NCBI RefSeq assembly: GCF_047663525.1
Contig: NC_092621.1
Span: 11,350,501-11,414,500 of the forward strand
Direction: 5' to 3'
Length of the DNA: 64,000 bases
Origin: Anas platyrhynchos
Lineage: Eukaryota > Chordata > Aves > Anseriformes > Anatidae
Shown here: one piece after another, positions 38,301-50,300 of the stretch
Position numbering within the stretch: the stretch's first letter is position 1
Layout: each line of letters starts with the position of its first letter
The notes under the pieces: generated by a model
Seen by the model: only the letters and a program-made list of their open reading frames with translations
Told to the model about the DNA's origin: nothing
Database searches by the model: none
Made by a program: the position numbers and the translations under genes

Positions 38301-41300
38301 CCATCATAAAGCCTTGAAGACAACCATTTGTTTAGTTCTGTTTGAGTGTACCATTTCACATCTTCAAGTACAGCCAGATAGACCACTGGAAAGGAGAACA
38401 AATACTGTCTCACAACCATGCTTCAATATTCTCCCTAGCCCATTCCTTCACCAATTCACATCAACACACATAAATACTCTGAACACCAGCCCAGTCAAGC
38501 TACTCAATAAAGCTTTCCCTACTGCATACAAACCACCAGCCTCACTCTTGTGTACTCTTTTTTTTAAAAAGCAATACAGGCACACCTGTAGGCCCTGCTG
38601 CAAAACATCAAGTCCTTTTTGTTTGTCTTGTAAAGTAAAACTTCATTTTCTACCATCTTTGATATCTACAAGACATGAAGAATCTCATGAGTGCACCCTC
38701 AGTAAGTTTACAGACGACACCAAGCTATGCGCATGTGTCGATCTGCTTGAGGGTAGGAAGGCTCTGCAGGAGGATCTGGACAGGCTGCACCGATGGGCTG
38801 AGGTCAACTGCATGAAGTTCAACAAGGCCAAGTGCCGGGTCCTGCACCTGGGGCGCAATAACCCCAAGCAGAGCTACAGGCTGGGAGATGAATTGTTGGA
38901 GAGTTGCCAGGCAGAGAAGGACCTGGGAGTATTGGTGGACAGTCGGCTGAATATGAGCCAGCAGTGTGCTCAGGTGGCCAAGAAGGCCAACGGCATCCTG
39001 GCTTGTATCAGAAACAGTGTGACCAGCAGGGCTAGGGAGGTGATCGTCCCCCTGTACTCGGCTCTGGTGGGGCCGCACCTCGAGTACTGTGTTCAGTTTT
39101 GGGCCCCTCACTACAAGAAGGACATGGAGGTGCTCAAGAGAGTCCAAAGAAGGGCAACGAAGCTGGTGAGGGGCCTGGAGAACAAGTCCTACGAGGAGCT
39201 GGGCTTGTTCAGCCTGGAGAAGAGCAGGCTCAGGGGCAACATTATTGCTCTCTACAGGTACCTTAAAGGAGGCTGTAGTGAGGTGGGGGTTGGCCTGTTC
39301 TCCCACGCGCCTGGTGACAGGATGAGGGGGAATGGGCTTAAGTAGCGCCAGGGGAGTTTTAGGTTAGATGTTAGGAAGAACTTCTTTACCGAAAGGGTTG
39401 TGAGGCATTGGAACAGGCTGCCCAGGGAGGTGGTGGAGTCACCATCCCTGGAAGTCTTTAAAAGACGTTTAGATGTAGAGCTTAGGGATATGGTTTAGTG
39501 GGGACTGTTACTGTTAGGTCAAGAGGTTGGACTCGATGATCTTGAGGTCTCTTCCAACCTAGAAATTCTGTGATTCTGTGAAACAAAGATCCCTTAGACA
39601 AACAAGAGGTTATTGAGGAATGGCACCTGTACTGCTCTGCAGTACTACTGCTTAAATGAAGTTAGTACCTCCATATTTATAGGAAATAGTTGGTGCATTG
39701 GAATAAGATACTTGTACACCTATCTTAACCAGAGAGTTTGTACAGCATGAATCGCAGCATTTTGAAGGAACTTTTTCATATGTCTCAGCAAGGTAAGTAA
39801 TCAAAATGTAGACTGGACAATAATCAAAATGTAGACTGGACAAGCTTCACAGGTGAAGCTGTATTCTGACAGATCTCATCTGCCATTTCATCAATTAACC
39901 TCACTGCAGTTGCTCTTTACAGACTGTCCACGCCTAGTTTCAAAAGCAAGAACACTACCTATTTTCTAAAACAGGTGTGGGTATGTAACAAGAACACTGG
40001 CATGAGAATGCATTTACAAGTATGACGCATGTTAAATTAAGAGCTGACCTACCTCCATAGATTTGATCTACACATTGCAGGGTTATGTCATTTTCTCCTA
40101 TGATCTTATTCTTAAGTTGTGGCTCCTAAAACATGAAAAAAAAAACTCAGAAATCTCACACTAAACAGTAGCACCTTCTCACAAGTGAAGCATGTATTTG
40201 GTACATTTTAATATCAGTTTTATTTTTATAACCTGTGCAAGGGAGAACACTGAACAGTTATTAAATTACAAACAGATGCACATTATATAGGCATAATTCA
40301 TAAACTGCAGATCCAGTTTGATTAAGTCTTAACTATGCCTGCAACGTAGATAGTTATTACTTTTCAAATAACCTCAAAGTATGCATTTCTATTGAGGGTC
40401 ACTTTTTAAACTAGAATCATTGCAGTAAACAGGAAATACAGTAACTTGATGTAATCCAAGCCCTTTTTATGAAAAATTTCCTTGCTGTGGGAACCTGGCA
40501 GGAAGCAATGTCTTAAGAGAATAAGTATCCCACGTCTTCTTGAAATACATATTCCAACCTAAGAGTCAGATTTATCACTGGGCAAAATAAAGACAACTCA
40601 GTTCTGTCAGGCTCCCTTCACCTATACAATTGCACTAATTCAGAGGTTAAAAAAGGATATGGTGAAAAGTTAACCTACACTTAAACATTTATGTTAAATA
40701 CTACTACCAGAAGGCTTATGGTACACTCCATGAGCAAATTACATTTTACATGAAGACAGCTGTGAACAGCCAATCTCATTCAAATGATGTCCAGGTCTGC
40801 GCAACTCTGTATTAAGTGACTAACACCAAACTTCCACTGAGAGAAATATAGTTGACCTCAGCATGCTACAAAACTAGGATTTAACAAGCTAGTGATAGAA
40901 CAGAAATTAGCAAGGTCGCTATGGGGTTTAACATATACCTCATGTGCTCTGGGGAAAGGGCTCTGAAGCTTTGTCCAAATTAATTCTAGGCATTCCAAAA
41001 ATCTCTATTTTGCTGCAGAAGCTTTAGTTCTCGGCATTAAACTCCCTGGAATTTTAGCTTGAGAAACTTCAGATGACAATCAATATGTCAAACTATTCTC
41101 ATTCTTGTTCACTTTCAAAGTCATCCTGCACTCTTGAGAATCATAGCTAGCTTCTCCTTCACTTGTAACACCTGTATTATGTTCCTCTAAATTTCATAGA
41201 GCATCACACGCTCTGGCACATCCACAGAAGTGTGGTATTATCACTCCTCTTTGACAAAGTGGAGTGATAATGTTAGTTTGGGCATCTAAAAAAGTAAACT

Positions 41301-44300
41301 ATACTCATTTCTAAGAACTGGGGACTTTTTAGCTTCTCTAGTGTTTGTCAGCTTCAAGTCTTCGCATTTGACACCTGACTCTGAAATAACACAGAGCCAC
41401 AGGGCAAGCATTTATCTGGAGCATTTCAATTGTATATCAGCCCACTCAGTCTTGTGCAACCTTAGAATGGTTCTGCATATGTAGCCCCAATTTACAATTG
41501 TTTGATATTTCTAACACTTCAAACAACACTTTGACACTTCCACAATTGCAATTAGATGAGCAGTCAGAAATCAAGCTTAAACTAACCACAGATTTACCTT
41601 TCAAACCAATCCTTTCTTTTAACTTAAACTTTACATGATTACCAATTCACAAGATATAAAGAATTATGAACCACGTCTAACTGTAAGTGTCTACATACAG
41701 ACTTTGGATATTTTCACTGAAATAGTCATTAGAGACTGAGGAAAGTTACATATAGACCAGATAGCACAGACTGATCCACATGCACTTACGATCATTAAAC
41801 TTCCCATAAATCTATATGCAGTCTGTGTTCTTATATAAAGGAAAGGTAAGATTTAGTCAAAGAAACACTATACTTCTTCAGAGCCTGTTTGGTCATAACG
41901 AGAAGACTTGTCTTCCTACATTATCATCTGAAGCAGAATCATCATCAAGGAAAGCAATCTTGAAGTTTGTGCATACAAGTTTCCCACAGGTGCCACGATT
42001 TGACCCATCTTCATGTATGTACTTGTATACTGTGCTCGCCTCACATAGCAGCAGTTCACCTGTAAAAAAACAAACATAACATTAGTTGAAATAATGGTAT
42101 GTCAGTTATCTCAAACACAGTATTTACTTCACAACAGTTTCTTGTAACTGTGTGCCTGAAGATAATTCATCATCATTAGGCAAAGACTAAGAGGTAGCTC
42201 CTGGAATAAGTACTCAGAGCTTCCCAGGCTGTTACTAAGATTTCAAAGTATGGACTGAACACTGTTCAGCTGAACAGATTTAGGAGTTCTGTATCCAGAA
42301 GCATGTCTATTATAGCCAACTAACTGGTAGAAGAATAATACATGCAGTAGCAATGAGACACCACGCAAACATATACCTGAAAAGAACAAATCCCAGGAAA
42401 TATAGTTAATATAGTCAATGAACAATTTGAAAACTGTTCCAGTTTTCCACACTGCTGAACTCTTAACAATACTAAAACATCAAGCCCATCATAGTTAGTT
42501 TTTTGTAGCTTTGACTGGAGATGTTGCTGATTTTATAGGCCCAAGCACTATCTTAAGGTTCTCAAACAAATTTATATAAATAATGGTCAAGGAAATTTTA
42601 CTATTCAAATTAGCAGGAACTGATCTTCAAGTTTAAAATAAAGAAAGGTTTTAATAGGTGAACAGTCAGACTAGTTGTTTCTAGAAAGTACAAAAATCTG
42701 ACAGAACAACACATTTGAGTTTTTAGTTGTATATTATGTTAGCAACCTCATCTTTCCTGACCTTGAAACACACTAAGTATTTTTAAAAAAATAACTGCAA
42801 ATTTAACAAAAAAATCTTAACAGTTAATGAAGCATTGAAAGGCCTGAACAGCTCAAACTAGAAGCAAAGCAACTAGAAGTTATGTCTCTACTAGTTCTTG
42901 GTCTTTGGTCCCAGGACAAAAGGCAAAGCCACCTTTAAGAAGCAGGACAAACTTAAGTATAGACAATTTGCCACATGCAGCTTTACCTGAAGATACTGTT
43001 CTCTATAGAAAATCCAGTTTTTATATTTTTTCAGTAATCCATGCAAATACAGATGCTTAAAATATTCAACCTGAGTGGTTACTCCCAGACCTCTATTTTA
43101 CTACTATAGACACAGATGCCATTTGGGTGTTTGCTGTACACAAATTAGGATCTTTATAAGTAACAAAATACTGTAAATTATATAATTCTAAACATACAAG
43201 TTACCTGGTAATAAATGAGGATTTACTTCCTTTTCTATGGGTTCCTTTATCTGTATCTCCTAGAAAGAGAAGAGTAATTACTTCTTTGCAAGATCATATC
43301 TGTAATATATGCCTTCTCTTAAATTCCTTACATTCTAGCTAATATGAAAATTATGGAGAATACTTACGAACTAGGGACAAAAAGACTGCAGTACACTCTT
43401 CCATTTAAGGTCAGCAGTCTACAGGCTAGATAAGTTAAGTTGACACCCACAGCATCAGTTAGAAAAACAAAAAGGAAATGTATTACTTGCATAAGGAACA
43501 GACAAAAACAAAGCATTACTATCACTGTTCACAATTTTTCGGTACAGGGTATGCGTAAATCTGACGCGTTACATCATCTGCCAGAGTTCATTCAAAAGCT
43601 TTTCCACATGACTAAGAATTTGTTTCTAATGTACTCTTTGTAATTTTGCCATGCTTCATCCTTCATTACCCGTTTCTACTTCTCTTATATGCATTACTGC
43701 AAAGTTAAGTCACTTGAACAGTACTACTAAAATTACAGAGAAAGGGATTTCAGAATCCCAGAGTGAAGAGGTAAAACAAGTCACAGGATATCCTTTAGTT
43801 TGGACTCAAACTGCACAGAACAGATCTATTCAACTCAGTATCAGTTATTCTATCCTTGAGGTGCTGACAGTTGGGCTAAAAATCTCCAGCTGAGAGACTA
43901 TGAAGCCAGAGGACATACTACACCCTTCCTGCTCAGCCCATCAGAACTTCCTCCTGCAGCCAGAGTCACTTCACACGCACTGGAGTCTTCATGGAAGGCT
44001 ATTAGTTAATGGGAACCCCCCCGGGAGCCACAGCAAACTAATTTTAGTTTGTGACCAGCATCCAGAACCAGATTTTGCAAATCATGGCAAGCAATCAGAA
44101 GGAGACATAAGCAATAGCAGTTTTGCTGGATTAAACACAGAAAAAAAGCCCCTGAGAGCTTAAAAATAGCCTCCCTTTGCCATTCACATAAACACTTGCT
44201 CTCAAAGCTCAGAAGACCCAAAACAAAGCTTTAAGGAGACATAGCAAAATTAGAAACACCAGGAAACTGTCATGAGAGCAGCAGAGGCTTTCAAGGTAGG

Positions 44301-47300
44301 CTGACGGTGGTAAAGGTTCACAAAAAACAGAAGTGGTGGTGTCGTGAAAAAAAGTCACTAACCGTAGCTGGCAGCTAACACAAGAAAACAAAACATTTCA
44401 TGGCCTTTGACTCTCAAGTCTGAATCTTGTACAAGTCATTTTTAATCAAAGTTCATGTTTTCAAGCTAAAAAATTATTATACAAATGTGGCTCAGGCAGA
44501 GCACTGCTGCATTCAGAGAAATATGAGTTTTCCCTGTGTTGTGTCTTCACCACCAGCAGCTCTAAGCTAAATGTTGGGTTGCCTAGTGTCTGTATAGCCG
44601 TGCCTTCTGTCATCACTGTTTATGCACCAACAAATGCAGCACTGTTCCCTTACAAACTATATGCTAACCATTACTGCTATAGAACAATAAAGTAATATAC
44701 TAACTAGGTGTTTTCCTCATTAGCCTTTGCTCTGCAAGATCTCCTAAGACATGTGAGAACTTCTGGGTATACAGGAATAGCTTAAATTTCGCTCTTACAG
44801 ATATGAGCATCACTATGTTAATGCTGTGAGAAAAGTAGACCAAAAACATTACCGACCCCAAAAAAGTCCTTTGAGCTCACATCCATCTTTTTTAAAGTGC
44901 AATGAAGCTTTTATAACACGTTCAAAATAACTTGCCTGTATGATAGAAGTGGTTAGAGGGTAAATTGGCTGTCTTCTGAAAGCAGCGAGAATTTTAATTA
45001 AATGCATCACAGCAAGAGACTTCAGTCAAACATGAACCAGAGCTAAGATTTAAAAATTCAGTTTCACTATTTGCTGACAAAAAAAAAAAACTGAAGTGCT
45101 TACTGCAGGTAGAATTCCTATACAACAGCTTCCAACCTCTGAGCCTCTAGAAGCAAGCTCTATTTCAGAGTCAACACGTGCATTCCCATAATAAAAGCAC
45201 AGATATTTTAAAGACAGTTTTCATACATATGCACTAGGGATGGCTAGAATGCAAGTAGTGAACAGATGAATATCGCTAATGAACACATTCTGCCTCACTC
45301 ATTTTCCAAGGATGGATATTAAAATGTTAAATTCTACTAACATAACATTTCGTATTTGTTCTTTTTAAGAGAGAACGCGAAGATCTCCATGAGGAAAAGC
45401 TGTTAGCTTGCACTGATTCCTGGTGAGTTATGTAGGAACCCAGAAATTCAGCTAGTCTTTCTTCTCAGTTTGAACTTCATTTTTCTAATGGTTACCACTT
45501 TGGGACAATACAAATCTTAAGACAGTCACTTTAGTCGGTCCTTTTTCCTCAACATCAGTTTAATCAGAGGCATGAAGTTTATGCCCCTCTGCCTCCCCTT
45601 ACACCCAGGTTTGTGCACCTACATGGTGAGGTAATTCACAGTTCATAACATCAGGTGGGAAGTCTTTACTTTTGCTACGCTTGGTTTTCTTGTTACTGCC
45701 TATTGTTAGCAGAACTGGCTCATGGACAGAAGATGAAGAGAGAAACAACAACAGGGGAGCATCAGAAGCAGGTCTATCCCCTTCAACAAGTTGCTAAGTC
45801 TGATCAGGCCTTAAGAAAATTTTACCCTTTGACCATTTGCTGAAATTAAGGACACACAAACCACTCGAAGTCAGACACCTCTACGTAGATGTTTCTTCAC
45901 CTGGAGTTCCTCATTCCAAGTGCCCCAAGCAGCATATTTGTAGTTCTTACTCAAGACACAACACAGAAACCCTATTGTCAGGGCTATCTAAAAACAGATA
46001 CCCAGAGGACACCATGCAAGAAGTACAGATTTCCCCCCAAAAATTACAGAAACAAAGACCTCTGCTTCACTGGAGGCTTTATAGAAGCTTCTTACTTTGA
46101 GGTGCTTCCCACACTTACGATGGACTATGTTCCTCTTTCCAGGTTATGAGTAAATAGCAAGAGGCAACACATCAAAACCTTATAGTTATTAATTTTAACA
46201 GTACAGAGTACCCAGTAATACTGAAACTGCAGGCTGAAAGCATGTCACACCATACAGATTTGTTATTCACCATCCTTCTCATTAGCCCAAGCCAACCTCA
46301 GCTGAGCAGAGCACAGCACTACAACAACCCTGAAGTGCCCAGGACAGGGGCACCATGCTCTGTGCACATTCTCTGCTTCAAAGAGAAGCAGATAATCATT
46401 TGAACCTGTTATTTGCTTCAAGAGCAGCAAATAATCAAGAAAACAGTTTTCTTAAAGGCTCACCTCTTCTATTATGAATATTTAGACAGCCTAGGGATTT
46501 ACCCAAGTACAAGGAACAACCGCAGTTCGCAATACCCAGGGACTCCATTCAGCTCTCTCTGCAAAAAATACTGCAGAGGGGCTACAGGGTATTCCCCAGG
46601 TCTGTCTGGTGAGGTAACTTTTTACCAAGTGCTGAAGCATATGAAAGCCACAAACATCAAGCTCAAGGCAGTAAGGTCAAGCAGCTGTTATGCTGCATTA
46701 ACAGGGTCCTAACAGTTCGGGCAGGAGAGGGATCCCACATCCTGTTCTGCATCCTGGAGACTCACCACAACTGACAGCAATTCCTCACCTCCCACTCCAC
46801 AGGGAAATAAACTGTGGACAAAAAAGGGGAAGAAGTGAGAAACATTCCCTATATGTCTGCACCCAGATTACTCTGATTTTGTCACAAAATTAAGAATTTC
46901 TTTGAAAAACTTGCGAAATATGTATAGAGGCCTAATGATACAGGATATTGCTCATCACTCATGCCAGAGAGAACCATATACGTGGTCTGTTACAGCAAAT
47001 TACATGCTGTAAGCTCTGAACCTATCTTACGCTACAGTGAAGTTTCCACTTGCCCATAGCCTGACATCTTTGCCAGAGGTAATTCCAGCAGTGGAAAGCA
47101 AAATTTTAGTAAACATGCTGGGGAAAACAACATTTATTAGGCTCATGTCATGGAGGAACCAGTTATCACTTCCAAGGTTTCAAGAGCACTGGCTGAAACA
47201 TCTGTTCTTTCAAGGCTGACAGCAAATACTGCTGTGAGAACGCAGAGTATTTTTAGTATTATGTAGCTTTCACAAGTAATCACTCCGCGGAACACCTCTA

Positions 47301-50300
47301 CATTATGCTCAGGCTTGCTGTGAACTTCATTTTGATTATGGTTTTCTCAGCCCTTTCAGCCTTAGAGTAATGTATAGTTAAGAAAGCTATCTTTCAGTTG
47401 TAGGTTAAACAGTATAATGAAATACTTGCAAGTTATTGTGCTAAACAAGTGAATGTGCTATTTCTGAGCAAAATAAATCAAATGAATGTCTAACAGCTCT
47501 ACTGGAATTTCATAGAAAAACAGAATACTGAGAACACATTTAGCATATACAGAGCATTCAGAAGCAAACCAGAATCCATGCTTGGTATTTTCTGAATGAC
47601 TTCCTTGATCAAGCAAACCTAATCCCATGTTGTATTCTGTAAAATCCAGGGGAGACACTTACTATATTTCAATTAAAATAACACTGAAAATAATCTCTAA
47701 ATGCCTGTTTTCCTTCCTTCCCTAGCTCCATTATCCAATAGCCCATTAGATCATAGCACATGTTTTCCATGGCTGTTTCATCTTTTATCCTTTCCTCTTT
47801 CCTTACATTGTTCTCTTCATCTCCTCTGACTTCAGTGCCTGGCTTCCCCCACGTCAATTCAGAGTCCAGCTGCCCACTTCAGCAAATTTTCCTCCTTACA
47901 CCATGCTTCACCTCCACTACTAATTCAGACAGAGCATCGGAACACATAATACAGCACAAAGATTTACAGGGAACAAGTATTTGTGGGAGCCCATATTTTC
48001 ATGGGCTACTTAACTTCCACGTACATTCCACACAGGACACATTCTGCATTTAATAAATAAGCAGCAGCTGGCACCTCTTTCAAATCCTGCTTTGACTCTA
48101 CACACATACCCATTCACAGAGCTCTGACTGGGCAAAGCAACCACTGGGCACCATTACAGCTGTTCTGAAATTATATGGAAGAGCATTATAGGATTTACAA
48201 GCAAGAAACAATTTTTGTTTGTTTTAAATTTAAGGGCAAATGTAAGAACTAAAATCTTTCACATTACTCCTTATAGGATATAACTTCTCAGAATGCACAC
48301 AAAAATAAGCAGTAAGCTTCAAACCAAATTTGACACCACAAACTTTATTCAAATTGAGATTTTTATGGGAAGCATGATCCAGCTTGTTAACCTTGCATGG
48401 CTTTTCCATTTTGAAATTTTGAAGTTGGAAAACCTGAAATAATTCACTGGTCCCGGTTTCTGTGTCTCTATAGACAAACAGTCCTAGCCTGTGATCAGAC
48501 ATGTCAAAACATTGACTCTCATACCCTAGTGCTCACCCCATTTCCTGCAGGGTAGCCAAGTCTGTCCTGAGGGGAAGTGTGTCATTAATATCAACATCCT
48601 ATGGGCTCGCTCTCAACAGACCTATGATTGATCTGTGGTTCCATATAGTAGAGCATAACTAGGTTATATTTAGTCAGTTGTCAAAAACTCCACTTTTCCA
48701 GACATCCTGGGAAACACAGCGGAAGCCACCTCACTTCCTTAATAAATAGGATTTTCTGTTCATACCTTACTTCCATCTTGCCATATGTTATTAACAGGAA
48801 CTGAATTCCTGTTTCTCTTCATATTCAAACAAAAACCAAATGCATTTTAAAGCTAACTTGATTTTATTGAACATTACCTCATGTGTCCCTCACATGTGAG
48901 GAATGGTGGCTAAACAAACTGGGACTTGAAAAAAATTCAGCTCTACCTGCCACACTTTCTTATTGTGCAGATTCCCTAACCTAGAGCAAGGTTTCAAACA
49001 ACTTTCCAGGCAAAGGAGGACAAGTCCAACATAAATGAAAGTCGCAGCATGAAGGACTACACTATAACACTACTATATTGCTCTGCATTGCATCGGAGGT
49101 GACTGAAAGTCCTATTACAAGTCAGAAGCATAGAGAGACAAAGCAAAGCCCTGTACATTCACAGGCAAGCCCACCACAAAGTCAGGTTCTAACTCAATAT
49201 ATCCTCAAGCTCACAAAGCCCCTGCACTGCACTTTCCCACCTTCTGACAGGGTCTACCAGAGGAAACACCACACTAAACATATCCATCATGCATGTACTT
49301 CCCCAAGCATCTGCTACTGAGAGAAGCAGGCTATCTAATATCTGCCCTAGCATGGCAATGACATTACCTCGACGACAGGTTCCAGTCGACCAAACTAGGA
49401 GGGACTGAGTTATTTCTTCTGTTTTACCTGTCTAGTCCCAGTTTTAAAACTCAAGATGGCAGTTAAAACATACATAAAGTTTGTGTTCAGGAGGTGGTTA
49501 TTCTCATGTTCTCACAGAATACAGTTCCTTGACAGATAATCACTTCTGCTTATTTTAGGGTAGCTACCATGCTCTTCCAGATCCCCAAATAACCTCAACA
49601 GGTTTCACCGTATCTCTAAAGTTGTATTTCTAATCCGTGTAAGAACCACTCAAGTCTTCAGCTTCCTGTGTAACCATCCCATAAGGCAATTACAGGTTGT
49701 CAGAAAGGCAGCAGTGCCTGACAGGGCAATGAGTTAAACTTGCTTTACTTGCTACCAGTGCCTGACCTCAGTTTCAAGGAGCTTTTAGGCACTGCAAAAA
49801 GATGGTAGTTCTGTGGCAGAAGTCATGGCTGTATTTCAAAGTTTCCACTGCAATAGCCCACAAAGTCCTTACATGTAAGTGCATCAGGGAGATGGTTAAA
49901 AGCAACAGGAACAAATAAAAAACAAGTGAGGGCAAGCTCTGATACATCAGGATATTTCATTAAGAACCTCATCTTCCAGTTTAAGTACCTTCGTTATTGT
50001 TCCTGCAGCCATTGAGACCTGAGGAGTTACACTATAGTAGTTACCATCACGTTGAAGCACTCTTTATTCGTTGATGCCTTACCATACCACATATGACTTG
50101 CAACTTTTACCACTGGTCTTTTTTTTTCATGAAGTTTAATCATGCAGCATGCTTGTCTTAATGGTGAAATACCTTCCAGTAAGTCCAACAAGTGAAGCTC
50201 CTACTTTCACAAAAAAATCAGCTTCTAGAGTGTTTTTGTGTATTTTTACTATGTAAACACCTTGCTAAAATGAAAGACTGACTTCACACGGATTTATTGG

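Noticed and set aside
38212-38686. First part of a 377-codon plus-strand frame, seen as a possible intronic gene
   Set aside because: Only the part from about 38687 is CR1 RT; the upstream codons have no homology and are chance read-through in front of the LINE.
38725-39306. 193-codon minus-strand open frame in MTMR12 intron 4
   Set aside because: It is the reverse-strand shadow of the CR1 RT coding region, with no splice link to MTMR12 exons.
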